Below are positions 25,893 to 35,105 of a stretch of DNA of 64,000 nucleotides, one piece after another (position 1 is the first letter of the stretch; each line of letters opens with the position of its first letter). The translations under genes were made by a program, and so were the position numbers. Origin of the DNA: Paenibacillus xylanilyticus (GTDB lineage: Bacteria; Bacillota; Bacilli; Paenibacillales; Paenibacillaceae); NCBI RefSeq assembly GCF_013359935.1, contig NZ_JABMCB010000201.1:496001-560000 (forward strand). Reading direction: 5' to 3'. The notes below the pieces were generated by a model. It was not told where the DNA came from, ran no database searches, and worked only from the letters and a program-made list of their open reading frames with translations.

Positions 25893-27701
25893 ATGCAGAA
25901 TAATCGTCAGAAAGTTCGTAGTTTTCACACGGTAAACAAAGTAATCGCTTGTATTCTGTCACTTGTATTCGTCCTTGTCGCATGTGCGGTACCTGTCTAT
26001 GCTGAAGAAGAACAGATTCAGACTACACCATCCAGGATTCCTTTAACAGAGTTAGAGGACACGATTGATTCTTATGTGGCTACGAATCAGAAAAATACCG
26101 CTGCTGTTTCAATTGTGGCTATCAAGAATGGTGAAACGATTTTTAATAAGGCCTATGGCTATGCAGATATTGAACAACAGAGAAAGGCGGATAGCTCTAC
26201 TGTTTTTGAATGGGGTTCAGTCACTAAACTGTTGGTCTGGACGAGTGTCATGCAGCTTGTCGAGCAGGGAAAGCTTGATTTGGATACCGATATTAAGGAA
26301 TATCTGCCGAAAGGATTTTTAAAGAAGCTGGAATATGATGCCCCCATTACGCTATTAGACCTCATGAATCACCAAGCGGGTTGGGAAGATAAAATGATAG
26401 ATTTATGGTATCTATCCGAGAATCAAGTTATGGATCTAGGAGAAACGTTGCAAAAATTCGAACCTAAACAGATCTATGAACCGAGGAGCGTATTGGCTTA
26501 TTCAAACTATGGTGTTGCTATGGCTGCCTACATTGTAGAAGTGCAAAGCGGACAACCTTTTTACGAATATGTTAATGAACATATATTCAAACCACTCGAT
26601 ATGAAAGAAACTACAATTCATCCGTCACATCAAGATCGACCAGACCTCATGCTGAGAAGAGATCAGGTTCAAGGGTATACGGCTAATGTGGAACTCATCC
26701 CCAAGACCAAAGTTTATATGAACATATATCCTGCAGGAGGTGCCATGGGCACAGCAGAAGATGCAGCAAAATTTCTTGCGGCCCTGATGCCGATCAATCA
26801 TGGTCATTTATTATTCAAGAACAAAGAAACCTTAAAGGAAATGCTGTCAACCAGTCTATATTATGATGGAACTTCTATCCCTCGAATCGCTCATGGTTTC
26901 ATTGAGGTAGAGTACTGGACACCTGCACTGGAACACGGTGGAAATACATTGGGTTTTTCGAATAAATTGGTTTTTGACCCCAAATCTAATTTTGGATTAG
27001 TTGTGATGACCAACCAGTTTGAAGAAGAGGTTTATTGTTTTGGTCTTGTCCAGAAATTGTTCGGAAATAATTACAGAACTAGCACTGTTACCTCTGGAAA
27101 CGATGGATATTATCTCACTACACGACGTTCCGGTTCTGGATTTACTAAGTTCTATGCGTATCTTTTAATGGAAAAGTACTCCACATTTGAGCTTAGTAAC
27201 TTCACCAATGTTGTTGAGAAGGATGGTATCGTTGAGAAAGTCTCTTTTACATACAATGATTATGTACGTGTAAAAAGTTCAACGTTGCTCTTGATCATTG
27301 CCACCTTCATAGCTCTTGCAGTAGCCACTGTTTTCAATTTGAGAGCTATTATTGGCTATATGTTCCGGTTATCCAAATACAAATCAAAAAAATGGGAAAG
27401 ACCCGGGACAGGGTTTGATAAATATCATGTTGCCATTAATGTTGCTGGTCTGGCATTCGTGCTGAATAATGCAGTTCTATACATGAGAGCAGTGAGTTTA
27501 GACTCCTCCTATTCTTCATTACGTATCCATCTTATCTTCAATCTAATATATGTGATTCTAGCTTTAGCATATCTTGTCTTGCTCATCTACAAACTTTGGA
27601 AGATAAGTTACAGCAAGAAGAGGAAGGCTGTATACATCATGTCTGGCGTGTCAGCTTTACTATTTGCTGCTTTCATTGTGGGATGGGAGTTATATTTTTA
27701 G
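25893..27701 (+). CDS. Membrane-anchored serine hydrolase (beta-lactamase fold), copy 1
   Basis: A signal sequence (cut near PVYAEEE) is followed by a class C beta-lactamase/penicillin-binding-type domain. Its catalytic SxxK is in WGSVTKLL, its YSN motif in LAYSNYGVA, and an HGG triad lies near residue 345. The C-terminal 130 residues contain about four membrane segments. Proteins of this design (family S12, D-peptidase or esterase-like) act on cell-wall peptides or small esters outside the cell. GGAG at 25881-25884 sets ATG 25893. The next gene is a close paralogue, so this is a tandem duplication. Confidence 0.82.
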   Translation: MQNNRQKVRSFHTVNKVIACILSLVFVLVACAVPVYAEEEQIQTTPSRIPLTELEDTIDSYVATNQKNTAAVSIVAIKNGETIFNKAYGYADIEQQRKADSSTVFEWGSVTKLLVWTSVMQLVEQGKLDLDTDIKEYLPKGFLKKLEYDAPITLLDLMNHQAGWEDKMIDLWYLSENQVMDLGETLQKFEPKQIYEPRSVLAYSNYGVAMAAYIVEVQSGQPFYEYVNEHIFKPLDMKETTIHPSHQDRPDLMLRRDQVQGYTANVELIPKTKVYMNIYPAGGAMGTAEDAAKFLAALMPINHGHLLFKNKETLKEMLSTSLYYDGTSIPRIAHGFIEVEYWTPALEHGGNTLGFSNKLVFDPKSNFGLVVMTNQFEEEVYCFGLVQKLFGNNYRTSTVTSGNDGYYLTTRRSGSGFTKFYAYLLMEKYSTFELSNFTNVVEKDGIVEKVSFTYNDYVRVKSSTLLLIIATFIALAVATVFNLRAIIGYMFRLSKYKSKKWERPGTGFDKYHVAINVAGLAFVLNNAVLYMRAVSLDSSYSSLRIHLIFNLIYVILALAYLVLLIYKLWKISYSKKRKAVYIMSGVSALLFAAFIVGWELYF

Positions 27702-27746
27702 AACCCAAGAAAGCCGGATTTATATAATGCTGAAGGAGAGTAGCTG

Positions 27747-29558
27747 ATGCAGAAAAATGGCCAAAAAGATCGCAGCTATCACACGGTAAACAAAGTAATC
27801 GCTTGTGTTCTGTCACTCGTATTCGTCATTATCGCATGTGCGGTACCTGCCTACGCCGAAGAACAACAGGTTGAGACTACACCATCCAGGATTTCTTTAT
27901 CCGAGTTAGAGGAAACGATTGATTCTTATGTTGCGTCGTATGAGAAGTATACGGCTGCCGTTTCGGTTGTGGCTGTCAAAGATGGCGAATTCATAGTGAA
28001 TAAGGCATATGGCTTTGCGGATATTGAGAATCAGCGAAAGGCGGAACCATCCACTGTTTTTGAATGGGCTTCCATCTCTAAACTGTTGGTCTATACGAGT
28101 GTGATGCAGCTTGTTGAACAAGGGAAGCTTGATCTGGATACGGATATAAGAGAATATCTGCCAGAAGGATTTTTCAAAAAGCTCAAATACGATGAACCGA
28201 TTACCCTATTGAACCTGATGCATCACAATGCGGGTTGGGAAGATCAAACAGTTACCGAAGTGTATTATTACGACGAGAATGAAGATTATGATTTAGGAGA
28301 AACGCTGCGTAAAAATGAGCCGAAACAGATATACAAACCGAATAGCGTCGTCGGTTATTCGAACTATGGCGTTGGTCTAGGCGGTTACATCGTGGAATTG
28401 GTAAGTGGCCAACCTTATTATGAATATGTTAATCAACATATTTTTGAACCGCTTCATATGAACGACACTACGGTTCATCCAACGGGGCAGGATCGCCCAG
28501 ACCTCGTGCAAAGAAGGAATGAGATTGAAGGGTATACGAAAAATTTGGAACTCATCCCTGAGAACAGAGTATACGTAACGTTCTATCCTACAGGTGCAGC
28601 TATGGGGACAGCAGAAGATTTAGGGAAATTCCTTGCAGCGCTGATGCCTGTTGATGATAGCCATGTATTATTTGCTAAGAGGGATACACTAGACGAAATG
28701 TTGTCAACCAGTCTGTATTATGACGAGACTTCGATTCCTCGATTTGCGCATGGATTTGCTCAGATGGAATATTGGGTACCTACACTGCTTCATGAGGGGA
28801 ATTTAAAAGGCTTTTCAAGCAAAGTTGTCTTTGATCCAGTATCCAAATTTGGAATGGTGGTCATGACAAACATTGCGTTTGAGGAAGTCTATTATTATGG
28901 ACTTATTAGCAAGATTTTCGGTAACAGCACATACGTTAATTCGGTTACTTCTGAGGGAGGAGGATATTTTCAATCCGCAAGGCGGCCCGCCTCTAGATTT
29001 ACCGATTTATTTAGGCAGCTGGATATAACCAAATTTTCAAAAGCGGAGTTAAGTAGTCTTTATAATGTGGTCGAGCATAATGGCGTTGTTGAGAAAATTT
29101 CCTACACTCCTTACATGGATTACTTGCCTGTATCGAGTCTAAAGGTGAACTTGATTGCAATATCTCTTATTCCCGTTGCGCTAGCTATCATTTACAGCTT
29201 AGGTGCTTTGATCGGTTACATAATCCGGATGCTTCTTTACAAGCTTAAAAAACGAGGAAATCCTCCAACCCATTTTGATAAATATTATCTAGCCATTAAT
29301 TTCGTAGGTGGGCTGCTCCTTCTTAATCTTTTTATTATCTTTACCAGACTTCCAAGTTATCCTGCTTATTCTTCATTACGCATCAATTTAGGGTTTAACC
29401 TGCTATATGTAGTTTTGGCAGTGGCGTACCTTGGCCTGCTCATTTACAAACTGCGGAAGAGCAGTTACGGCAAAAAGCAAAAGGTGATGTATATCCTGTC
29501 CGGCATCTCGGCTTTCATCTTGGCTGCTTTTGTTGTGGGATGGGATTTGTATGTTTAG
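27747..29558 (+). CDS. Membrane-anchored serine hydrolase, copy 2
   Basis: This is the paralogue of the preceding protein, nearly the same length (603 residues), with the same signal region and C-terminal membrane segments. SxxK is present as WASISKLL and YSN as VGYSNYGVG. The third motif reads LLHEGN where copy 1 has LEHGGN, so the canonical HxG triad is altered. That could shift specificity. Both genes have identical AAGGAGAG-type ribosome sites, and even their first 100 bases are very alike, pointing to recent duplication. Confidence 0.8.
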   Translation: MQKNGQKDRSYHTVNKVIACVLSLVFVIIACAVPAYAEEQQVETTPSRISLSELEETIDSYVASYEKYTAAVSVVAVKDGEFIVNKAYGFADIENQRKAEPSTVFEWASISKLLVYTSVMQLVEQGKLDLDTDIREYLPEGFFKKLKYDEPITLLNLMHHNAGWEDQTVTEVYYYDENEDYDLGETLRKNEPKQIYKPNSVVGYSNYGVGLGGYIVELVSGQPYYEYVNQHIFEPLHMNDTTVHPTGQDRPDLVQRRNEIEGYTKNLELIPENRVYVTFYPTGAAMGTAEDLGKFLAALMPVDDSHVLFAKRDTLDEMLSTSLYYDETSIPRFAHGFAQMEYWVPTLLHEGNLKGFSSKVVFDPVSKFGMVVMTNIAFEEVYYYGLISKIFGNSTYVNSVTSEGGGYFQSARRPASRFTDLFRQLDITKFSKAELSSLYNVVEHNGVVEKISYTPYMDYLPVSSLKVNLIAISLIPVALAIIYSLGALIGYIIRMLLYKLKKRGNPPTHFDKYYLAINFVGGLLLLNLFIIFTRLPSYPAYSSLRINLGFNLLYVVLAVAYLGLLIYKLRKSSYGKKQKVMYILSGISAFILAAFVVGWDLYV

Positions 29559-29690
29559 AAAAGTAGGAATGGATAAATGGATGACTTAAGCATATGGAGA
29601 GATGCCATGGTTAGACTTCGTAATGCTGATCTCAGGGTGCGAGATGTAAAAAGCGAGCTATTCATAGATCAGAGATAAGGAGGCCACAGA

Positions 29691-30001
29691 ATGGGAATTA
29701 AAATGCTGTTTGGCGTGGGGTTAGTCTTCGATACACCGGAATTCGGAACCATCGTTATGGGGGCCAATGAAGAGTTGGATGAACAACTTCCGTCAACAAT
29801 CAAAGAGATGATCGGTGACCAGATTATCATAAAAAAATGGACGGGGAAGAGCAAGTGTATGGAGTCATTTCTATTCAAATTAATCATTCTATAGCCGGCA
29901 AAAAGAATATCGGTATATGTTTGGGGAAAGAGATATCCCCCGACGAAATATCTGCTGGTTCAATCGTCTACTGTTATTCATCAGGACAAATTGATCAGTA
30001 G
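29691..30001 (+). pseudogene. Frameshifted small hypothetical gene
   Basis: The frame starting at ATG 29691 (TAAGGAGG site upstream) runs to a seven-A run at 29831-29837. There the sensible reading jumps to another frame, giving DGEEQVYGVISIQINHSIAG and ending at 30001. Restoring one A would join the halves into a protein of about 103 residues. No family is recognised. The break may be real or an undercalled homopolymer. Confidence 0.5.
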
Positions 30002-30097
30002 TGCAGGCTTGAGTAGATGCTATGGAGTAGAGGTTTGTCATTGAACTTGCTATGCTCATCTCTACTTTTACAACATCATAAATGTTCCGAAAGCATC

Positions 30098-30147
30098 GGA
30101 AGGTCATCTGATTCCCTATTGGGGATGAAGAGATCCTTCCTTTTTTT
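30098..30147 (+). terminator. Repeat-family terminator before integrase gene
   Basis: GGAAGG (30098-30103) pairs with CCTTCC (30135-30140) and is followed by seven T residues. The surrounding bases from TTCCGAAAGC to GAGAAAACAT match the element around 25561-25645. Confidence 0.65.
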
Positions 30148-30200
30148 ATTTCTCAGAATTTCGGAGAAAACATAACTATGCAAATAAGGGAGAGTTTCCG

Positions 30201-31316
30201 ATGAATGAACATGCTAAATATGAAGAGAAGATTACTATAACGAAAGGTTCCACAGACTCACTGCACATTCGCATCCCATACAACCCAGCATATATTCAGC
30301 GTATTCGCCAGATTACGGGCAGACAGTGGGAATCCAAATTGAAAGTATGGATCATCCCCTACACTATCGCTGCTGTTCAGGAGTTCATAAATCAGTTCGA
30401 TCCAAATGATGTTCAGATTCCCCCGGAGTTGTGGGTTGAGAATGAAGAACTGCAGCAATGGAAAGCTAGTAAGGGAAACAACCAGTGGAGCAAAGAACCG
30501 TTACAGAAGGCGCTAAAGTTACGAGGATACAGCCGCAAAACGATTAAAGCGTATTGTAATCAGGTCGAACGTTTTCTGAGTAGCTTTCCACTTAAAAGTA
30601 TGGATGTGACTACATCCAATGTTCAGACGTATTGTTTAGGTTTGCTTGAGCAAGGGATCTCCCATTCAAGTGTGAATCAGACGATTAGCGCGCTCCGCTT
30701 CTATTGCAAACATGTGCTCCTTCAACCTACAGATATCCAGTATATTCGTCCCAAGAAGCAGACCAAGCTTCCACAAGTGCTGTCCGAACAGGAAATTGCT
30801 CAATTACTCAAATCCGTAACCAACCCTAAACATAAGGCCATATTGTTTCTGACCTATTCTTCCGGGCTTCGTGTAGGCGAAGTTGTGCGTCTGCGTTGCA
30901 GCGATCTGGATATTGAAAGGAAAACAATCATCGTGAGACAGGGGAAGGGGCAAAAGGATCGGAGGACGCTTCTTTCAAATCTCGCCTGGGATATCGTGCA
31001 GAAATACATAGCTGAATATAGACCCAATCGTTGGCTGTTTCCGGGGCAATCTTCTGAACGACATCTTACCGAGCGGAGCGTGCAGAAGGTGTTTGAAGAA
31101 GCAAGGCGACGTTCAGGAATTGAGAAAAAGGTAAGTATTCATGCTCTGAGACACTCCTTCGCCACTCATTTACTAGAAAACGGGACAGATCTACGATACA
31201 TTCAGGAGCTACTCGGTCATACGAGTGCACGAACAACTCAGCGTTATACGCATGTTAGCACGAAAAATATCCAGCGTATTCAAAGCCCGCTGGATCGGAT
31301 GGATTTGGGAGAATAG
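30201..31316 (+). CDS. Tyrosine recombinase of the cassette platform
   Basis: The protein (371 residues) is a tyrosine recombinase with full catalytic set R224 (SSGLRVGE), K252 (GKGQKDRR), H314 and R317 (HALRHSF), H340 (LGHTS) and Y349 (TQRYTHVS). A SAM-like core-binding domain occupies about residues 93-175. An extra N-terminal domain (about 10-70, GRQWESKLKVWIIPY) resembles the HARP-like extensions of some Bacilli integrases. Between patch II and the HxxR box it has only a short RHLTERS stretch, not the longer IntI-specific segment. It therefore belongs to the XerC/D-like side of the family. It reads toward an attI-like site 125 bases downstream and a cassette array, so it is the probable cassette recombinase. 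A partial copy of its 3' end lies at 43186. Confidence 0.88.
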   Translation: MNEHAKYEEKITITKGSTDSLHIRIPYNPAYIQRIRQITGRQWESKLKVWIIPYTIAAVQEFINQFDPNDVQIPPELWVENEELQQWKASKGNNQWSKEPLQKALKLRGYSRKTIKAYCNQVERFLSSFPLKSMDVTTSNVQTYCLGLLEQGISHSSVNQTISALRFYCKHVLLQPTDIQYIRPKKQTKLPQVLSEQEIAQLLKSVTNPKHKAILFLTYSSGLRVGEVVRLRCSDLDIERKTIIVRQGKGQKDRRTLLSNLAWDIVQKYIAEYRPNRWLFPGQSSERHLTERSVQKVFEEARRRSGIEKKVSIHALRHSFATHLLENGTDLRYIQELLGHTSARTTQRYTHVSTKNIQRIQSPLDRMDLGE

Positions 31317-31352
31317 GGCTACTCTAATTTTCCCTTTTTCTCCAAACTTTTC

Positions 31353-31381
31353 TTCGCAAATGTAACATTTTGGGTTATCAT
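31353..31381 (+). promoter_or_regulatory. Candidate cassette promoter (Pc-like)
   Basis: TTCGCA (31353-31358) and TATCAT (31376-31381) are 17 bases apart just upstream of the attI-like junction. The second attI copy has TTCGTA and TATTAT at the same spacing (43254-43282), so the pair is conserved. It could drive the first cassette. Confidence 0.4.
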
Positions 31382-31447
31382 ATACGTAGTTCGGATAACG
31401 TACAGGATGTGTGGTATTCACAAAAGTACATAAATTAGATGTTAGGC
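31355..31447 (+). other. attI-like recombination site, array 1
   Basis: About 90 bases starting CGCAAATGTAACATTTTGGG are nearly repeated at 43256-43348. They end in the core GTTAGGC (31441-31447), a perfect match to the integron right-core pattern GTTRRRY. An inverted pair, GTTATC at 31375-31380 and GATAAC at 31394-31399, lies inside. The expected crossover is between G31441 and T31442. Confidence 0.75.
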
Positions 31448-31479
31448 GAAATTAACTTAAATTCATTAAAGGAGAACAT

Positions 31480-32562
31480 ATGAAAGACTTAAAAGAATAT
31501 TGGGTGTTCTTTCCACTGAAAGGGATTGACATAAGCGCAAAGGATATTGAGATTGAATCGCCGCTCTTCGGAGACGCAACGATTATTTCTAAGAAGAATA
31601 TAAAACAAATTGTAGAAAAACTTAGGTCAGATAAAGAGAGTAACTTTTCCAATCATTTAGATGAAATTTCATATATGCTTAAAAACATCACCTTTAAAGA
31701 AAGTTTTCATTCATTTCTGTGTGTTAAACGGAAGGGTAGTTTGTCAGGTGATAAATATGATCAGATAGCGAGTTTGAAGAGTCATGCGAAAGATAGAGCA
31801 TACGAGATTACAGCACTTTTAACTTTATTGATTTGGGCAAGTAACTCAATTAATCATTTTGTTGGATTGAGTGAACAGTTTTTACGCAAAACAGAGGTTG
31901 CTACTCTTTTTGATTTCAATGAAAAATCTATTTCAATTTCATTTACCGGGGATTCATCGAATATTATATCTGGCAGGCTCGGATTAAATAATGGCAAGGA
32001 AGATTTAATAGTCTTTACAAGAGCTGACCTAAATAGTCTTTTGAATGAAGACAGATATAGAACTTTAACAGAGATAGTAATAAATAGAAAGAATAAAACT
32101 GTTATCCAGGCTTGCATTAAGATCGTTGAAGCAATTCATTCTTTAAATACATCTACGAAACTATTAGATGCCATAACAGCAATAGAAGTTCTATTATTGG
32201 AGCAAGGTGAGAATTACGATAAATTTAAGAAGCGAATTGAAATATTGATAGGCAAAGACAATGTAGGTAGATTTCGAATTGATGAATTATTAAAGGCAAG
32301 AAATTTCTACGTTCACCGTGGAGATAGTGTTTCAAATCCTAACGATGCATACGATGCAATAAAATTATCATTCGTATGTTTAATTGCAATCTCTAATATC
32401 TCGGATAACTTCAAAGGGAAGCAGTCAATAGTTAAATATCTAGATTTTATTAATGAGTCAGAGAAAGTACAAAGTTATTTTGAGGAAGATGATGTGAAAA
32501 TACTAAAGAATTTAAATAAGCATAAATTGATTGAACTTAATTTGTATGAAATCCTTAAATGA
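31480..32562 (+). CDS. Cassette gene: large protein with ApeA/HEPN-like look
   Basis: This is the first cassette gene, 360 residues, preceded by AAAGGAG and starting 39 bases after the crossover point. The second half has a KARNFYVHRGD segment preceded by helical sequence, the RNxxxH-type pattern of HEPN domains, which are often RNA-cutting toxins or defence proteins. No signal peptide or membrane helix is seen. A defence or stress role would fit a mobile cassette, but the HEPN call rests on one motif. Base composition is AT-rich, like the other cassettes. Confidence 0.65.
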   Translation: MKDLKEYWVFFPLKGIDISAKDIEIESPLFGDATIISKKNIKQIVEKLRSDKESNFSNHLDEISYMLKNITFKESFHSFLCVKRKGSLSGDKYDQIASLKSHAKDRAYEITALLTLLIWASNSINHFVGLSEQFLRKTEVATLFDFNEKSISISFTGDSSNIISGRLGLNNGKEDLIVFTRADLNSLLNEDRYRTLTEIVINRKNKTVIQACIKIVEAIHSLNTSTKLLDAITAIEVLLLEQGENYDKFKKRIEILIGKDNVGRFRIDELLKARNFYVHRGDSVSNPNDAYDAIKLSFVCLIAISNISDNFKGKQSIVKYLDFINESEKVQSYFEEDDVKILKNLNKHKLIELNLYEILK

Positions 32563-32590
32563 GAAGTATATTCATGGAAGAAGTTAAAAT

Positions 32591-32757
32591 CGCCTAACAC
32601 CATATTCACGCTTAGGGGCATTCACCCCTCGGTCTGCCCGATGAGATTGACAGGGAAGTGGATTCAGGCAGACACACCTGCGAGCCTAAGTCCTGTCGGA
32701 CCCGGCAACTTTGCTGCCTTAAGCCTCTCGGCGTCGTGAATACACGAACGTTATATG
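32591..32757 (+). repeat. attC-like site A
   Basis: The left core CGCCTAAC (32591-32598) is the exact complement of GTTAGGCG at the start of its own cassette (31441). Outer stem TATTCACG (32603-32610) pairs with CGTGAATA (32735-32742). Inner stems include GTCTGCC with GGCAGAC and an AGGGG/CCCCT hairpin. The right core GTTATAT begins at 32750. Confidence 0.85.
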
Positions 32758-32801
32758 AAATACGAGCACAGCCAATACAATAATGACATTAGGAGATTTC
32801 A

Positions 32802-33287
32802 ATGAGCTTAAACCAGATATCTGTAAGATATGAAATCGATGAACTATGTAAAAGAAATAATATTACTAAAGAATTTCTATCTGAAGTTAATAAATACCAG
32901 TGGGAAAGTATCTTATATAACATTGAAGAACGTTTTCTAACTAAAGCTCACTACTCTCATAACCTTCATTGGGGATGGAACAGATTTAGGGAACCTAACT
33001 ATGCTTCAGCCTTAAAACCATATAAATGCTTTACAGAAATAATTGAAGATGAGTATATTTGGTTTTTAGCTGAAGATGTGTACGACAAGATATGGATATA
33101 TGAAGGAAATAGCAAATTCATATTTGAACAAGTCATTCCTGAACTTTGTCAGCTGCGTGAATACTACTTAGTATCGAAAAAGTATCATTGGATTGTTTGT
33201 GAAGATCATCATAGGATTTTACATTTTCAAGGAAATGATGTTGTTGAACGAATGATAAGATTTGAAAAGAAATATAAAACAAAATGA
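32802..33287 (+). CDS. Cassette gene: hypothetical protein
   Basis: The protein (161 residues) is soluble and aromatic-rich, with an ERFLTKAHYSHNLHWGWNR segment and a C-terminal KYHWIVCEDHHRILHFQG stretch. The layout resembles small immunity-type or DUF proteins that accompany polymorphic toxins, but no exact family is claimed. TAGGAG precedes the ATG, and the start lies 51 bases after the crossover of site A. No attC-like site separates it from the next reading frame, so this cassette may hold two genes or be the product of a deletion. Confidence 0.6.
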   Translation: MSLNQISVRYEIDELCKRNNITKEFLSEVNKYQWESILYNIEERFLTKAHYSHNLHWGWNRFREPNYASALKPYKCFTEIIEDEYIWFLAEDVYDKIWIYEGNSKFIFEQVIPELCQLREYYLVSKKYHWIVCEDHHRILHFQGNDVVERMIRFEKKYKTK

Positions 33288-33308
33288 TCTTTTGAGTGTA
33301 AATCATAA

Positions 33309-34037
33309 TATAGTCTATTCGTCGAGGATGGCAGTTTAATTATCGGACATTGCGATAATATTGCTGGATTATTAGAAACGAACATTAGTGAAACTACGGA
33401 TGAGGATTACTACGATCTCAGTTTTATTAATTTTCATTTCGCTGACTTTAAACAGATTTGCTCAAACCGAAAGTATCCCATAAGTAATTTATACATACTT
33501 ATTTTAGATCATTGTGGTAATAAGATAGGTAATTATTATTTTGTATTGAATACTCAGAAAGCATTCACCTCTTCAGATTTAAAAGATGGGCGAGATGTTA
33601 ATATTGCTGGTTATCTTCCAATTGCTCTTTCTATGGAAATTCTAAGACTCTGGGATCTTGGTAGAGAGTTAAAACAAAAAAATATTTGGTCTCAATTTAC
33701 TAACCACCAACGCGAGATCTGGATGGAGATAATCAGAAATCGCGATAATTGTTGTAAAATCTCCAGTAATATTCAGGACATAACTAATCAAACGTACTAT
33801 GTTGATGGTCGACATATCACAGATAAGATTTCTTTTTATTTTGCGCTGGGTGAATCCATCAATGGCCCTGGAGGTTATTTTGGCGGATGTCTGGACAGCT
33901 TGTCAGATTGCTTGTGCGGAGGTTTTGGTGTGAAACCACCTTTTACGATTGAAATCAATGGATTTGCTAATAAATGCGAAATAATTGAGAATATTTTAGA
34001 ATTGCTTAACGAACATAATGTTAAAATCAAACTTTAA
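33309..34037 (+). pseudogene. Barstar-like immunity gene lacking a clear start
   Basis: An open frame runs from just after a stop at 33306 to the TAA at 34037. Its C-terminal 85 residues show the barstar pattern YVDGRHITDKISFYFALGES...GGCLDSLSDCL, so the protein is probably a ribonuclease inhibitor or toxin immunity factor. The upstream part (VEDGSLIIGHCDNI...) is coding-like, but no ATG, GTG or TTG with a ribosome site begins it. The first usable codon, TTG 33546, removes 79 coding-like residues. I infer a 5' truncation at a cassette junction, or possible fusion with the preceding gene after a frameshift. Confidence 0.6.
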
Positions 34038-34083
34038 AACTAAAAATGATTTTTTGAAAGTTGATCGAAGAAGACACCGACAT

Positions 34084-34255
34084 CTTATAACAAAATATTC
34101 AAGCAGTAGCTCCTTTCGAGCCAGCATTGGAGCGTTCGCTTCATTTAATCAACCATCGCCCTCGGAAATGTCCGGGCTGGAAAACTGCTCACGAATCTTT
34201 CACAGAGGAACCGTCGCACTTGGTTTGACAATCAGCCACATAAAAACGGTAGGTG
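34084..34255 (+). repeat. attC-like site B, degenerate
   Basis: The left core CTTATAAC (34084-34091) matches 7 of 8 bases of the complement of its cassette start, GTTATATG at 32750. ATATTCAAGC follows as in other sites. The right side is decayed: AACGGTAGGTGAAATT replaces the usual AACGTTAGG pattern. Confidence 0.6.
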
Positions 34256-34344
34256 AAATTAATGCAAATAAGATGAAGGTGGATAATGCTTACAATTTTA
34301 TTCGGTTCGAGGAAACAAAACTGTGGCGTATGCAGGATCTGTAA

Positions 34345-34388
34345 GTATCAAAAACCCGACATAAATTGCGGGTTTTTGATACTTTATT
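34345..34388 (-). terminator. Terminator of the CAP-domain gene
   Basis: A perfect 14-bp stem, GTATCAAAAACCCG (34345-34358) with CGGGTTTTTGATAC (34369-34382), lies just past the stop of the minus-strand gene. It carries A- and T-rich flanks that allow use in both directions. Confidence 0.75.
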
Positions 34389-34406
34389 GTTGGGAGATGA
34401 AAGGCG

Positions 34407-35105
34407 CTACCCAGTAAATTCCTGGACCCATGTGTTGTTATAATAAGCAATACCGATATGAGTATAACTATTATTCAGTATATTTGCTTTGTGGCCAGGG
34501 CTATTCATCCACTCCTTCATAACCTGGGCAGGGGTGGTTTGCCCTTTTGCAATGTTTTCTCCAGCGGTATTATATGTGATCCCGAATTCCTTCATCATAT
34601 CGAAGGGGGATCCATGTGTTGGCGAATTATGATCAAAGTAACTGTTGTTGTACATGTCCTGTGCCTTGACCATAGCCACATTTGACAATTCTTCATTCCT
34701 ACTCAAGGAACTTAAGGCCCTTTCTTGATTGACCAGATCCAGCACCTGCTGCTCAAAATCTGTTTTATCCGTAGTATTTTTTTTATCTTCCTGTACTTGT
34801 CCTGTTGGCTCCTTTTTTTCAGGATTTCCTGCAGGTGCCTGGTTTACTGGATTTCCATCCGGTGTTCGAATCAGATCCAACAAATCCAATGGAATTCCAT
34901 TTTGGGCTTCTTTTGTTGTAATAGATCTCTCTTGCCAAGATGTAGCTGTTGATGATGCCTGTGTGAGGACAGGGTTTGGTGCAGCAGCATGATCATGAAT
35001 TGAAATTTGTTTTTGCTCAGGAGTCACTTGTTTTTGCATCATATTGTTATGGGACGAACAGCCTGCCACCAATAATAATATTGTTAAAACGAAAAACTTT
35101 GCCAT
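34407..35105 (-). CDS. CAP (SCP/PR1)-domain lipoprotein
   Basis: A short lipoprotein signal (LLLVAGCS lipobox) is followed by a low-complexity linker and a C-terminal CAP domain of the YkwD type. Visible motifs are VNQERAL, SYFDHNSPTHGSPFDMM, AGENIA and WMNSPGHKANIL. Such secreted proteins are common in Bacilli and some act at the cell wall or spore, with unclear chemistry. Within the array it is the only gene on the minus strand and has its own terminator and GGAGG site. That is what an integron cassette gene read from its own promoter looks like, though it could also be a resident gene caught between sites B and C. Confidence 0.85.
   Translation of the reverse strand: MAKFFVLTILLLVAGCSSHNNMMQKQVTPEQKQISIHDHAAAPNPVLTQASSTATSWQERSITTKEAQNGIPLDLLDLIRTPDGNPVNQAPAGNPEKKEPTGQVQEDKKNTTDKTDFEQQVLDLVNQERALSSLSRNEELSNVAMVKAQDMYNNSYFDHNSPTHGSPFDMMKEFGITYNTAGENIAKGQTTPAQVMKEWMNSPGHKANILNNSYTHIGIAYYNNTWVQEFTG

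Noticed and set aside
30201..31316. Prophage or ICE integrase
   Set aside because: No phage structural, relaxase or excision genes occur nearby; downstream DNA is a cassette array with attC-like sites.
34018..34344. Plus-strand reading frame of 108 codons
   Set aside because: It runs through the degenerate attC-like site B and the start of the terminator, has no ribosome site, and its sequence is explained by the palindrome.
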